A DNA stretch of 64,000 nucleotides from Chitinophaga sp. (GCF_019236475.1 NZ_JAFAIX010000012.1:1308619-1372618), one strand, 5' to 3'. Counted from the stretch's first letter, positions 9,971-19,470 are shown. Notes: generated by a model from the sequence alone, not told the origin. Numbers and translations: made by a program.

Positions 9971-12847
9971 TTAAATTCCCAGCTCCTTTTTCAGAAAACG
10001 CGCCGTATGGCTGTCTTTACAGGTGACAACCTGCTCAGGCGTTCCTGTGCAGAGGATAGTACCGCCACCGGCACCGCCTTCAGGGCCGAGGTCTATAATA
10101 TAATCCGCCATCTTGATAACATCCAGGTTGTGTTCAATGACCAAAACGGTATTGCCACGGTCTACCAGTTTGTTCAAAACCTGCAACAGTAGCTGGATAT
10201 CCTGGAAGTGCAGACCCGTAGTAGGTTCGTCCAGGATATAGATGGTTTTCCCGGTATCTTTTTTAGATAACTCAGTAGCCAGTTTTACACGTTGTGCCTC
10301 GCCTCCGGAGAGGGTTACGGCAGATTGTCCCAGTGTAATGTAGCCCAGGCCTACATCTTGTAAGGTTTTAATCTTACGATAGATCCATGGAACTGCTTGG
10401 AAGAATTCCACTGCTTCGTCCACAGTCATATCCAGTACATCAGAGATAGATTTGCCTTTGTAGCGGATTTCTAATGTTTCCCTGTTATAACGGCGACCAT
10501 TACACTTTTCGCAGTGTACATATACATCCGGGAGGAAGTTCATTTCGATGACACGCATGCCACCGCCTTCACAAACATCACAGCGACCGGTTTTCACGTT
10601 GAAGGAGAAGCGCCCCGCATTATATCCTCGGATTTTGGCTTCCGGCACCTGTGCAAAGAGCGTACGAATATCCGTAAAGAACCCGCAATAAGTAGCCGGG
10701 TTACTCCGTGGCGTACGTCCGATGGGCGATTGGTCAATTTCAATCACCTTATCGATATTTTCCAGCCCTTTGATGCTCTTATATGGCATGGGTACGAGTT
10801 TGGAATCGTACGCATGTTTGGAGAGAATAGGGTATAATGTTTCGTTGATCAGGGTAGATTTACCACTGCCGGAAACGCCTGTTACACAGAGGAAAGTGCC
10901 CAGTGGGAATTTCACGCTAACGTTTTTCAGGTTGTTGCCGGTAACACCTTTGAGCTCCAGGCTATTGCCATTGCCTTTGCGTCTTTCAGGGATCGGTGAA
11001 GAAGTAGAGCCGTTCAGATAGCCAGCAGTAGGCGTTTTCAGGCGAAGGATTTCTTTAGGAGTGCCCGCAGCGACTATTTGTCCGCCGTGTACGCCTGCTC
11101 CTGGGCCTATATCTACAAGGTGATCTGCATGCAGCATAATATCCTTATCGTGTTCTACAACGATCACGGTATTGCCCATATCTTTCAGGTTGCGGAGGGC
11201 ATCGATCAGTTGCATGTTATCGCGTTGGTGTAGGCCGATGCTAGGCTCATCGAGGATATAGGTGATACCCATCAATTGAGAACCTATCTGCGTAGCTAGG
11301 CGAATACGTTGAGATTCGCCTCCACTGAGGGTGCGGGTAGCGCGGTTGAGGGTCAGGTAGCTCAGACCTACGTTCAGCAGGAAGCCTAATCTTTCCCTGA
11401 TTTCCTTCAGGATATCTTTGGCAATAACATTCTGTTTGTTTTCCAGTCTGTCTTCGATTTTGGTGAACCACAGTTGGAGTTTATCCAGGTCCATATTTCC
11501 CAGTTCGGAAATATTTTTTTCATCCACTTTGAAGAACAGGCTTTCCTTTTTCAGGCGGGTGCCGTTACATTCCGGGCAGGTGCTTAACTGCATGAATCCT
11601 TCGGCCCAGTTGCGTACGTGATCGGAGGCCGTGTCTGCGAAGAATCGGCGTACCGTATTGATCACCCCTTCGAATTCCGTTGCGTACTTGCTAGTATCGA
11701 TATTTGCTTCCAGGTCTACTTCCTGGTCCAGTGCACCGTTTTCGTCGCCGAAGAGCAACACATTGAGGGCTTTCTTCGGTATGTCAGCAATAGGTGCCGT
11801 CAGGGAGAATTTATATTTTTTCGCGAGTTGCTGTACCTGTTTAAAGGTAAAGGTATCACGGGCTTCTCCCAATGGTTTTAGGCCGCCATCATTGAGGGAT
11901 ACGTTGTAGTCGGGAATGACTTCGTTCATATCTATCTGGTAGATGCTACCAAGACCTTTACAGCGTGGGCATGCGCCATAGGGAGAATTAAAAGAGAAAG
12001 TGTTGGGAGACGGTTCCTCGTAAGAGAGACCCGTGTCTTCACACATCAACTGTTTACTGAACTGGCTAACCTTTCCGCTATCGTGATCTTGGATAAAGAG
12101 GAGGCCTTTACCCATGTTCAGGGCTTTTTGCACGCTCTGACTGATGCGAGTACGGGCATCTTCCTGCACTTGGATGCGATCGATCACCAGTTCGATATCA
12201 TGTATTTTGTATCGGTCTACCTGCATACGTTCCTTCAGATCGAGGATTTCCCCGTCCACACGTACTTTGAGGTAGCCTTGTTTGCGTACCTGTTCAAAGA
12301 GTTCGCGGTAGTGACCTTTACGGCCGCGTACGAGGGGTGCGAGTATGACCAGTTTTTTCTTGTTAAAATTTTTGAAGAGATGCGCGATGATTTCCTCTTC
12401 CGAGAAGCGGGTCATCCGTTTGTTGGTATTGTAAGAATAGGCAACACCGATACGGGCGAACAGCAGTCGGAGGAAGTCATATATCTCCGTGATGGTACCT
12501 ACGGTAGAACGTGGGTTTTTGTTAGTAGTTTTTTGTTCTATGGAGATCACTGGTGACAGGCCGGTGATTTTATCCACATTGGGTCTTTCCATGTCGCCGA
12601 TGAACTGGCGTGCATATGCGGAGAAGCTCTCCATATAGCGGCGTTGACCTTCCGCGTAGATGGTATCGAAGGCTAGTGAAGATTTTCCACTGCCGCTGAT
12701 ACCGGTGATTACTACCAGTTTGTTTTTGGGCAACTGCAGGTCCAGATTTTTCAGATTATGTTCCCTTGCACCGAAAACGGCGATATGGTCATCTGAAAGT
12801 ATCTGTGGAGCCGGCGTGGCGGATACATTCTCTTTTTTCTTTGCCAT
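9971..12847 (-). CDS. uvrA: UvrABC excinuclease subunit A
   Basis: DNA-damage recognition ATPase of nucleotide excision repair; it works in the cytoplasm with UvrB and UvrC. Two ABC modules are clear: Walker A GISGSGKS near residues 49-56 with signature LSGGESQR, and Walker A GVSGSGKS with signature LSGGEAQR. The C-terminal zinc module is complete (CDVC and CEKC). The first zinc module has CPRC on one side but only a single Cys (MCEDTG) on the other, a form I associate with Bacteroidota UvrA. I chose the ATG at 12847 (958 residues, MAKKKEN start); an in-frame ATG at 12874 would add nine residues. It is probably first in an operon with the DUF6452/DUF6048 pair. Confidence 0.97.
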   Translation of the reverse strand: MAKKKENVSATPAPQILSDDHIAVFGAREHNLKNLDLQLPKNKLVVITGISGSGKSSLAFDTIYAEGQRRYMESFSAYARQFIGDMERPNVDKITGLSPVISIEQKTTNKNPRSTVGTITEIYDFLRLLFARIGVAYSYNTNKRMTRFSEEEIIAHLFKNFNKKKLVILAPLVRGRKGHYRELFEQVRKQGYLKVRVDGEILDLKERMQVDRYKIHDIELVIDRIQVQEDARTRISQSVQKALNMGKGLLFIQDHDSGKVSQFSKQLMCEDTGLSYEEPSPNTFSFNSPYGACPRCKGLGSIYQIDMNEVIPDYNVSLNDGGLKPLGEARDTFTFKQVQQLAKKYKFSLTAPIADIPKKALNVLLFGDENGALDQEVDLEANIDTSKYATEFEGVINTVRRFFADTASDHVRNWAEGFMQLSTCPECNGTRLKKESLFFKVDEKNISELGNMDLDKLQLWFTKIEDRLENKQNVIAKDILKEIRERLGFLLNVGLSYLTLNRATRTLSGGESQRIRLATQIGSQLMGITYILDEPSIGLHQRDNMQLIDALRNLKDMGNTVIVVEHDKDIMLHADHLVDIGPGAGVHGGQIVAAGTPKEILRLKTPTAGYLNGSTSSPIPERRKGNGNSLELKGVTGNNLKNVSVKFPLGTFLCVTGVSGSGKSTLINETLYPILSKHAYDSKLVPMPYKSIKGLENIDKVIEIDQSPIGRTPRSNPATYCGFFTDIRTLFAQVPEAKIRGYNAGRFSFNVKTGRCDVCEGGGMRVIEMNFLPDVYVHCEKCNGRRYNRETLEIRYKGKSISDVLDMTVDEAVEFFQAVPWIYRKIKTLQDVGLGYITLGQSAVTLSGGEAQRVKLATELSKKDTGKTIYILDEPTTGLHFQDIQLLLQVLNKLVDRGNTVLVIEHNLDVIKMADYIIDLGPEGGAGGGTILCTGTPEQVVTCKDSHTARFLKKELGI

Positions 12848-13048
12848 AGTATATTGGGTGTTCACACGGTGCATTCTCCGCTTAGGATTATAGTTTCCAG
12901 GTTAGCAGCATCTTAAAAGAAGCGGTGGAATGGTGAACGGAAATTAAGGTATAAAGTTACCTGATTTTTTCTATTCTTTTGATTATATACTAGTGTTTGG
13001 TACAGTGATGTTTTATCCCGTGCCGCAGGCGCGGGATAAAACCGTTTC

Positions 13049-13085
13049 GCGATCAAACCAGCGCCGTTGGCGCTGGTTTGATCGC
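13049..13085. repeat. Perfect 17-bp inverted repeat
   Basis: Arms 13049-13065 and 13069-13085 pair without a mismatch around a 3-nt loop (GTT). It is too strong to be chance and lacks a T-run, so it is a structured RNA end, a protein site or a REP-like element. Confidence 0.8.
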
Positions 13086-13095
13086 AAGCGGGAAT

Positions 13096-13122
13096 AAAAA
13101 AGGCGGGACCATTGGTCCCGCC
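13096..13122 (-). terminator. Intrinsic terminator of fabF
   Basis: A 9-bp GC-rich stem (13102-13110 with 13114-13122) has a 3-nt loop. On the minus strand it is followed directly by six T (A-run 13096-13101 on the plus strand). It lies 36 bases after the fabF stop. Confidence 0.88.
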
Positions 13123-13157
13123 CATGCCTTCAGGCAATATATTAAAGCGTTATTTTG

Positions 13158-14420
13158 TTACGCTTTGTATTTTTTGAATACGCAGATTGCGTTGTGGCCA
13201 CCGAAGCCGAAGGTGTTACTCATCGCAACATTCACTGTACGATGTTGGGCTTTCCCCAGGGTCAAGTTCAGGTTAGTTGGAATATTTTCACCGAGGGTGG
13301 TGGTATTGATGGTAGGAGGAACGATGTCTTCCTGAGTAGCTTTGATACAAGCGATTGCTTCGATAGCACCTGCAGCACCGAGCAGGTGACCTGTCATGGA
13401 TTTGGTGGCGCTAACGTTCACTTTTTCCGCATGGTCGCCGAAGGCAGCCACGATTGCTTTCAGTTCGCTCACGTCTCCAACAGGGGTAGAAGTGGTGTGG
13501 GAGTTGATATAATCAACATCTGCAGTGGTGATTTCAGCATCTTCCAGGGCCTGTTCCATACCGAGTCTGGCGCCGAGTCCTTCAGGATGGGTAGCGGTCA
13601 GGTGGTAGGCATCGCAGGTCATAGCGCCGCCGATCATTTCGCCGTAGATAGTAGCACCTCTGGCGATAGCGTGTTCATATTCTTCGAGGATGATAGCACC
13701 AGCACCTTCGCCCATTACGAAACCATCGCGATCAGCGTCGAAAGGACGAGAAGCGGTAGTAGGATCGTCGTTGCGGGTAGACAATGCTTTCAGTGCGTTA
13801 AAGCCGGCAATACCAGCGCGAGTTACAGGCGCTTCAGAGCCACCAGCAACGATTACGTTAGCTTTACCAAGGCGGATATAATTGAATGCATCCACCAGCG
13901 CACTGCTGGAAGAAGCACAAGCAGAAACTGTACAGAAGTTAATACCCATGAAACCGTATTTCATGGCGATCTGGCCGGCAGCGATGTCGGAAATCAGTTT
14001 CGGAATAAAGAATGGATTGAATTTAGGAACGAAGTTGGCCTGCGCAAATTCCACGATTTGCTCCTCGAACGTCAGCATACCACCGTTACCGGAAGCCCAG
14101 ATAACACCAACTTTGGTTTTATCAACACCTTCTTTATCGAGGCCTGCATCCACAACAGCTTCATGAGCAGCCGCCATAGCGTACTGTGTGAAGTTGTCCA
14201 TTTTGCGGGCTTCTTTTTTATCCATATATTTTTCCACATCGAAATTTTTCACTTCACAGGCAAATTTTGTTTTGAACTCTGTGGTGTCAAATTTAGTGAT
14301 GGGACCAGCGCCACTAACGCCAGCTTTCAAGTTGCTCCAAAAAGTATTTACATCATTCCCGATAGGTGTTAATGCTCCCAAACCAGTGATCACAACCCTT
14401 TTCAGTGTAACAGTACGCAT
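13158..14420 (-). CDS. fabF: Beta-ketoacyl-ACP synthase II
   Basis: 420 residues, the normal length. It condenses malonyl-ACP with acyl-ACP in fatty-acid elongation in the cytoplasm. The catalytic triad is visible: Cys168 in SACASSSS, His308 in NSHTTSTP and His345 in GHLLGAAG, with Lys340 just before. Near the C-terminus the thiolase-fold glycine loop NTFGFGGHNA is intact. The acyl-carrier-protein and rnc genes that often sit with fabF are absent; the neighbour is a fatty-acid desaturase, which fits a lipid role. A TAnnTTTG box lies 32 bases upstream, and a terminator follows. Confidence 0.95.
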   Translation of the reverse strand: MRTVTLKRVVITGLGALTPIGNDVNTFWSNLKAGVSGAGPITKFDTTEFKTKFACEVKNFDVEKYMDKKEARKMDNFTQYAMAAAHEAVVDAGLDKEGVDKTKVGVIWASGNGGMLTFEEQIVEFAQANFVPKFNPFFIPKLISDIAAGQIAMKYGFMGINFCTVSACASSSSALVDAFNYIRLGKANVIVAGGSEAPVTRAGIAGFNALKALSTRNDDPTTASRPFDADRDGFVMGEGAGAIILEEYEHAIARGATIYGEMIGGAMTCDAYHLTATHPEGLGARLGMEQALEDAEITTADVDYINSHTTSTPVGDVSELKAIVAAFGDHAEKVNVSATKSMTGHLLGAAGAIEAIACIKATQEDIVPPTINTTTLGENIPTNLNLTLGKAQHRTVNVAMSNTFGFGGHNAICVFKKYKA

Positions 14421-14452
14421 ATTGTTTACTTTATATAAAAAAAGTTAGAGCG

Positions 14453-14460
14453 CAAATTTA
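14453..14460 (-). promoter_or_regulatory. Candidate -7 box of fabF
   Basis: On the minus strand the bases read TAAATTTG, a full match to the Bacteroidota -7 motif TAnnTTTG, 32 bases before the fabF ATG. No TTG is found at the right -33 distance, so this is a partial match. Confidence 0.45.
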
Positions 14461-14534
14461 GTACTTATTGTTATGAATAATCATAATCATTAAGATATTC
14501 TGTTATAATATCTGTTAAAATCCTCTAAAAGCAG

Positions 14535-14567
14535 CAGGGACAGAGGTTTTTTAAACCTCTGTCCCTG
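14535..14567 (-). terminator. 15-bp hairpin after the desaturase gene
   Basis: Perfect arms 14535-14549 and 14553-14567 with a TTT loop lie between the desaturase stop (14610) and the fabF promoter. The T-rich stretch on the minus strand begins a few bases after the stem. Confidence 0.7.
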
Positions 14568-14609
14568 GCCAATAAGTTGATATTTCTATAATATGACAAA
14601 TAGACACTA

Positions 14610-15680
14610 TTAGGCAGCCGCCAATGCAGGTTCCGCTACCACATTGATTTTGCGGGTGCGTCCCTTCAGGAAAGCGATGATTTCTTCATCAGATTTGTAT
14701 TTCCCGTTGATATTCACAAAATGCTTTGCTAGGAGATCGTAACGTTTGAACATGAGCCATAACCACACATGCAGGAAGTGGATACCATCGAATACAATCG
14801 CGTCATTATTGGTGTATTCCTCGAGGGTTTTGCGGAAATATACGGGATGATCTGTCCAGTGCATGTTAGGTTTCACGTGATGGCTGATATGATAACCATC
14901 ATTCCAACATTTATGATTGTATTTAGTATTTATACAGGTAATACTGTTTTTGTAGGCATTGTTTGGATCTGCTGCGCAGACAAAGGCATGTTGCGCCCAG
15001 TTGCCCACCATCATAATGATCCTGGAAATAATAAACGGCAATATAAATACTACGAAAGTTGCAGGAAAATTGATGAAAGATAGACCTACACAGCCAAGAA
15101 TAAACAATAATTCGCCTCGCACAGAGCGTATCAGCAATTGTTTACGCTTTTTTCTTACAAAATACATGGCCAGATGGTAAATACCAGCAAAGAAGAAACT
15201 GCCCAGGTAATGAAGAAAGCCCCGGAAAGAATCTCGCTGGTAGGACATGGTAGAACTTTCATCCTCCGGCATATTGTTTTCCGGATGGTGCATTCCGATA
15301 TGGTGACTATAATAAGTTTCTGGCGTTTGTCCGAAGAGGGGACCTAGTACCCAAGGGAGATAGTGGTTGAGAATTTGGTATTTCCGCTCGAAGAAAGCGC
15401 GGTGACTAGTACAATGCAACATCAAGCCAAAAGGACCTTTAAACACGACATTGTTCAGGATCTGATATACGATGGCGGCTGTCCACCAGAGCCAGGAAAC
15501 GGTTCCAGGTATATACAGCAGGATAGCCAGTGGCCACAACGTAAAGGTGATTTTCAACGTAAGATATACAAAGGGAAGATCACGTTCATCTTTGATCATA
15601 CGTTTGAAAAGCCTGTCGAACACTGATTCGCTGGTAGGCTTGATAAATACTGGATCCGTTATGTTAGTGAGTTGCTTCAT
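14610..15680 (-). CDS. Membrane fatty acid desaturase
   Basis: 356 residues with several hydrophobic segments and the three histidine clusters of membrane di-iron desaturases and hydroxylases: H89-C-T-S-H93, H126-H-x3-H131-H132 and H264-x2-H267-H268, with an extra His at 231. It should introduce a double bond (or a hydroxyl group) into membrane fatty acyl chains using iron and oxygen. The position of the double bond cannot be read from the sequence. fabF lies next to it on the same strand, about 190 bases downstream with its own promoter candidate. It is divergent from the LacI gene. Confidence 0.88.
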   Translation of the reverse strand: MKQLTNITDPVFIKPTSESVFDRLFKRMIKDERDLPFVYLTLKITFTLWPLAILLYIPGTVSWLWWTAAIVYQILNNVVFKGPFGLMLHCTSHRAFFERKYQILNHYLPWVLGPLFGQTPETYYSHHIGMHHPENNMPEDESSTMSYQRDSFRGFLHYLGSFFFAGIYHLAMYFVRKKRKQLLIRSVRGELLFILGCVGLSFINFPATFVVFILPFIISRIIMMVGNWAQHAFVCAADPNNAYKNSITCINTKYNHKCWNDGYHISHHVKPNMHWTDHPVYFRKTLEEYTNNDAIVFDGIHFLHVWLWLMFKRYDLLAKHFVNINGKYKSDEEIIAFLKGRTRKINVVAEPALAAA

Positions 15681-15829
15681 GTAATTCCGTGTATAGTTGG
15701 CTACAGCCTTAACTGCTCCTGGATGGAAAAAAACGAGGGATTTTTACTGCTAAACGCAGAAATCCATCGTATATTATTCAGATTGCAAATTCTCATGGGT
15801 AAGTTAAGCATTTTAAAATGGTCTGCGAC

Positions 15830-15837
15830 TATTTTTG
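15830..15837 (+). promoter_or_regulatory. Candidate -7 box for the LacI-type gene
   Basis: TATTTTTG matches TAnnTTTG fully and lies 91 bases before the chosen start. No TTG occurs at 19-21 bases upstream (TTA at 23), so confidence is moderate. Confidence 0.45.
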
Positions 15838-15928
15838 TAATTTCCGCCCCCGGAAATCCAAGGATGGGTGGAATCATGCTGAACTGAGCCTGAACACCTG
15901 TTCTTTAACTATCCAAAATATTCCCGAA

Positions 15929-16945
15929 ATGAAGAGATTGACGCTCAAAGATGTAGCCAGAATGGCTGGTGTAGCACCGAGTACGGTATCATTTGTTTTA
16001 AATGGTAAGGCCAAACAAATGCGTATCCGCGATGAGGTGGCTCAAAAAATCATGGGTGTTGTTAATCAATCCGGCTACGAACCCCATCGTGTAGCGGTTA
16101 ACTTGCGTACTGGTCAGTCCAAAACTCTGGGCCTCATTGTGGAAAGCATCTCTGGTAGCTTCTTTGCCAGCCTGGCCCGCACTATTGAGATTGAAGCGGA
16201 ACGCCTAGGGTACAATGTAGTTTACTGTAGTACGGAAAATAATGCGGAAAAAGGTGGCGAACTCATCCGTATGTTGGGCCGCCAGATGGTGGATGGCTAC
16301 CTAATAACTCCTGCACCAGGTATGGAGAACGATATCCGCCGCCTCGTACAGATGCATAAGCCTGTAGTGCTGATGGATAGCTATTTCCCAGGTATCAAAG
16401 CGCCCTATGTACTGATCGATAACTTTCATGGTGTACAACTGGGCATGGATCACCTCTTCGAAAAAGGATACCGAAAAATTGGGTATGTCAGTGTGGATAT
16501 CTCCCTTATCCAATTGAGCGAACGTCAACGCAGCTACGTACAAGCGCTGCGGAAAATGGAAATCCCCTTCCGTAAAAAAAGGATGGTGGAGCTCAATTAT
16601 CACGACAGTAGAGAGCAAAACCTCGCTCACCTGGAAGCCTTTATCCGGGAAAACCGCGATCTGGACGCTATCTTCTTTGCTACTAACTACCTAGGTATCC
16701 TTGGTTTGGAAGCGCTGGGTCGCCTCAAACTCAGTATGCCTAAGCATATGGCGGTGATCTGCTTCGATGATCACGATATCTTCCGATTATACCCTCCCGG
16801 CATTACCTGCATCGAACAGCCGATAGAAGGCATCGCCAGCAAGGCTATCACCCTGCTGATGAAGCAATTAGACAAACAACAGGGCCCGCTGAAAGAGTCG
16901 CAGGTAACCCTCCCTGGAAAACTGATTGTTCGCAGTTCCACCTAA
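15929..16945 (+). CDS. LacI-family transcriptional regulator
   Basis: 338 residues. The first 60 form the LacI helix-turn-helix and hinge (TLKDVARMAGVAPSTVSFVLNG), and the rest is the periplasmic-binding-protein-like effector domain (LGLIVESISGSFF; VICFDDHDIF). The open frame starts at 15818, but the ATG at 15929 gives the typical LacI start MKRLTLKDVA. It lies directly before two GH92 alpha-mannosidase genes on the same strand, so a mannose-type sugar or its phosphate is a reasonable effector (inference). A terminator separates it from the first GH92 gene, which may be its target through the palindrome at 17073. Confidence 0.92.
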   Translation: MKRLTLKDVARMAGVAPSTVSFVLNGKAKQMRIRDEVAQKIMGVVNQSGYEPHRVAVNLRTGQSKTLGLIVESISGSFFASLARTIEIEAERLGYNVVYCSTENNAEKGGELIRMLGRQMVDGYLITPAPGMENDIRRLVQMHKPVVLMDSYFPGIKAPYVLIDNFHGVQLGMDHLFEKGYRKIGYVSVDISLIQLSERQRSYVQALRKMEIPFRKKRMVELNYHDSREQNLAHLEAFIRENRDLDAIFFATNYLGILGLEALGRLKLSMPKHMAVICFDDHDIFRLYPPGITCIEQPIEGIASKAITLLMKQLDKQQGPLKESQVTLPGKLIVRSST

Positions 16946-17032
16946 CCCATTGCTGTTAAAAAAATAAATAGATATTTGTCTTAGGATCTGAAAAAATTTA
17001 ATACTTTTAGTACACAACTTATGAGCGATAGT

Positions 17033-17060
17033 GAAGATTCAACCAGCGAATCTTTTTTTA
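17033..17060 (+). terminator. Intrinsic terminator of the LacI-type gene
   Basis: A short stem (17035-17040 with 17048-17053) is followed by seven T. It separates the regulator from the GH92 genes. Confidence 0.75.
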
Positions 17061-17072
17061 TAGGCCTGTGCT

Positions 17073-17082
17073 AAATCGATTT
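17073..17082. promoter_or_regulatory. Candidate LacI-type operator
   Basis: A perfect 10-bp palindrome AAATCGATTT with a central CG, the usual centre of LacI-family operators, lies 30 bases before the first GH92 start and just after the LacI terminator. A 10-bp palindrome can arise by chance, so this is tentative. Confidence 0.35.
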
Positions 17083-17112
17083 TGTAAAGATTTTCCATTT
17101 ATATAGACAAGT

Positions 17113-19404
17113 ATGAAAAAAGTTGGATTGCTAACAGCAGCTTTATTTTTAATGTATGGCGGCGCCAAGAGCCAGACTGTGGATAAAGTCACTGAACCGG
17201 TAGAATGGGTAAATACGTTGATGGGAACAGACTCCAAGGTAAGTCTCTCTAACGGTAACACCTACCCTGCTATTGCGCTTCCCTGGGGGATGAACTTCTG
17301 GATGCCACAAACAGGCACCATGGGCAATGGCTGGGCATACCAATACACCGCCGATAAGATGAGAGGCTTCAAACAAACGCATCAACCATCACCGTGGATC
17401 AACGACTATGGCCAGTTTGCGATAATGCCTGTCAACAGTACGCTGAAATTTGATCAGAACAAAAGAGCTAGCTGGTTTTCCCATAAATCTGAAATCGCTA
17501 AACCTTACTACTACAGCGTTTACTTGGCAGATGCAGATGTGACCACAGAAATCACACCTACCGAAAGAGCCGCCCAGCTTAGGTTTACCTATCCTGCTAC
17601 AGATAGCGCTTTCCTCGTAGTAGATGCTTTTGATAAAGGTTCCTATATCAAAATTATTCCTGAAGAGAAGAAAATTATTGGTTATACCACTAAGAATAGC
17701 GGTGGTGTGCCTGCTAATTTCAAAAATTATTTCGTCATCACTTTCGATAAACCATTTACGGTTACGAATACCTGGCACGATAGCGTACTGGTAGCGGGCA
17801 AACTGGAAATGCAGGCGGATCATAGTGGCGCCATTGTTGGCTTCAAAACTACGAGAGGCGAGAAAGTGAACGTGAAAACCGCGTCTTCCTTTATCTCCTT
17901 TGACCAAGCAGAACTGAACCTGAAAAACGAAATAGGGAACGATAATTTTGATGTTACCCGCAATAAGGCAAAGGCTATCTGGAATAAAGAACTGGGCCGC
18001 CTTGCCGTACAAGGTGGTACACCAGAACAAGTGCGTACTTTCTACTCTTCACTGTATAGAGTATTGCTGTTCCCTCGTAAGTTTTACGAGATCAATGCTA
18101 AAAAAGAGATTGTACACTACAGTCCTTATAATGGTGAAGTCCGCCCTGGCTACATGTTTACAGACAATGGTTTCTGGGATACTTTCCGCGCAGTGCATCC
18201 GTTCTTCACCTTGATGTATCCTAGTCTGAGTAGTCACATTATGGAAGGGCTGGCGAATGCTTACAAAGAAAGCGGCTGGCTGCCTGAATGGGCTAGTCCT
18301 GGCCACCGTGATTGTATGATTGGCTCCAACTCCGCTTCGCTGATTGCTGATGCTTATATTAAAGGTATTCGTGGATACGATATCAACACTTTGTACCAAG
18401 CGATCCTGAAGAATACAGAGAACGAAGGACCACTGGAATCTGTAGGTCGTAAAGGGGTGAAATACTATAATACACTGGGTTATATTCCATACGATGTGAA
18501 CATCAATGAGAATACTGCCCGCACATTGGAATATGCTTACGACGACTTCACCATTCTCCAATTGGCGAAAGCGCTGAACCGTCCAAAGGCAGAACTGCAG
18601 TTGTTTACCAAGCGCTCCCAGAATTTCCGTAACGTGTTCGATCCGGAAACTAAACTGATGCGTGGTAAAAATAAAGATGGCAAATTCCAAACGCCTTTCA
18701 ATCCATTCAAATGGGGAGATGCTTTCACAGAAGGTAATTCCTGGCATTATACCTGGTCTGTGTTCCATGACGTGCACTCATTATCTGAGTTAATGGGTGG
18801 AAAAGATATGTTTGTGAAGATGCTGGACTCTGTTTTCACTATGCCTCCTACATTCGACGAAAGCTACTATGGCAGCGTTATTCACGAGATTCGTGAAATG
18901 CAGATCATGAATATGGGACAATATGCTCATGGCAACCAACCTATTCAGCATATGATTTACCTGTATAATTATGCTGGTCAGCCTTGGAAAACGCAGTACT
19001 GGGTACGCCAAGTGATGGAACGACTGTATAAATCTACTCCTGATGGCTATTGCGGCGATGAGGACAACGGTCAAACTTCCGCTTGGTACGTATTCTCTGC
19101 GATGGGCTTTTATCCTGTTTGTCCGGGTACGCCACAGTATGTACTGGGTACGCCGCTCTTCTCCAAACTCACCATGACCCTGGAAGATGGTAAGGTGATG
19201 GAAATCGACGCTCCTGCAAACAGCGAGAAAAATCTCTACGTACAAAAAGCTTCACTTAACGGTAAAGACTATACGAAAAATTGGATCAGTCATGAAGACC
19301 TTCAAAAAGGTGGAAAGCTGATATTCAATATGGGTGCGGATCCTGCCAAAAATAAAGGCACGAATCCGGCGGATTACCCTTATTCCTGGTCTACCGCGAA
19401 GTAA
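17113..19404 (+). CDS. GH92 alpha-mannosidase, predicted alpha-1,2 type
   Basis: 763 residues with a cleavable signal peptide (ends AKSQ), so it is exported. Family GH92 enzymes are calcium-dependent, inverting exo-alpha-mannosidases. The candidate catalytic acid is Glu540 (TEGNSW) and the candidate base pair Asp649/Asp651 (GDEDNGQ). Spacings of 109 and 111 residues equal those I recall for B. thetaiotaomicron Bt3990 (Glu533, Asp642, Asp644). His591-Glu592 falls where Bt3990 has His584-Glu585, the pair linked with alpha-1,2-mannose specificity. It has the same length as the next gene, so the two are diverged paralogues. They probably share a transcript with only a weak hairpin between. Confidence 0.93.
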   Translation: MKKVGLLTAALFLMYGGAKSQTVDKVTEPVEWVNTLMGTDSKVSLSNGNTYPAIALPWGMNFWMPQTGTMGNGWAYQYTADKMRGFKQTHQPSPWINDYGQFAIMPVNSTLKFDQNKRASWFSHKSEIAKPYYYSVYLADADVTTEITPTERAAQLRFTYPATDSAFLVVDAFDKGSYIKIIPEEKKIIGYTTKNSGGVPANFKNYFVITFDKPFTVTNTWHDSVLVAGKLEMQADHSGAIVGFKTTRGEKVNVKTASSFISFDQAELNLKNEIGNDNFDVTRNKAKAIWNKELGRLAVQGGTPEQVRTFYSSLYRVLLFPRKFYEINAKKEIVHYSPYNGEVRPGYMFTDNGFWDTFRAVHPFFTLMYPSLSSHIMEGLANAYKESGWLPEWASPGHRDCMIGSNSASLIADAYIKGIRGYDINTLYQAILKNTENEGPLESVGRKGVKYYNTLGYIPYDVNINENTARTLEYAYDDFTILQLAKALNRPKAELQLFTKRSQNFRNVFDPETKLMRGKNKDGKFQTPFNPFKWGDAFTEGNSWHYTWSVFHDVHSLSELMGGKDMFVKMLDSVFTMPPTFDESYYGSVIHEIREMQIMNMGQYAHGNQPIQHMIYLYNYAGQPWKTQYWVRQVMERLYKSTPDGYCGDEDNGQTSAWYVFSAMGFYPVCPGTPQYVLGTPLFSKLTMTLEDGKVMEIDAPANSEKNLYVQKASLNGKDYTKNWISHEDLQKGGKLIFNMGADPAKNKGTNPADYPYSWSTAK

Positions 19405-19442
19405 ATATATTAGAACGATTTCATTGTTCACTGTAACTATTT

Positions 19443-19470
19443 CATCCCGATTCTTCGGGATGTACTTTTT
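19443..19470 (+). terminator. Short hairpin between the two GH92 genes
   Basis: An 8-bp stem (19443-19450 with 19455-19462) is followed by ACTTTTT. It is weak and may only reduce read-through into the second GH92 gene. Confidence 0.5.

Larger units (their letters stand above)
12848..13157. other. 310-bp gene-free stretch with a hairpin cluster
   Basis: It holds the upstream region of uvrA on the right flank of that gene and the 3' region of fabF. From about 13018 to 13122 it is packed with GC-rich inverted repeats. The small frames that cross it are made of these palindromes and have no coding character. Confidence 0.7.

Noticed and set aside
12913..13137. 74-codon minus-strand frame between uvrA and fabF
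   Set aside because: It is built from the terminator and inverted-repeat sequences there.
13155..14372. 405-codon open frame antisense to fabF
   Set aside because: Mirror frame of a clear fabF gene with all catalytic residues.
17113..19404. Gln in HGNQP of the first GH92 enzyme as a lost catalytic acid (as in mannose-1-phosphate-active GH92 enzymes)
   Set aside because: The spacing to the GDEDNGQ aspartates shows that the catalytic acid is Glu540 in TEGNSW, which is intact; the Gln609 position is a different site.
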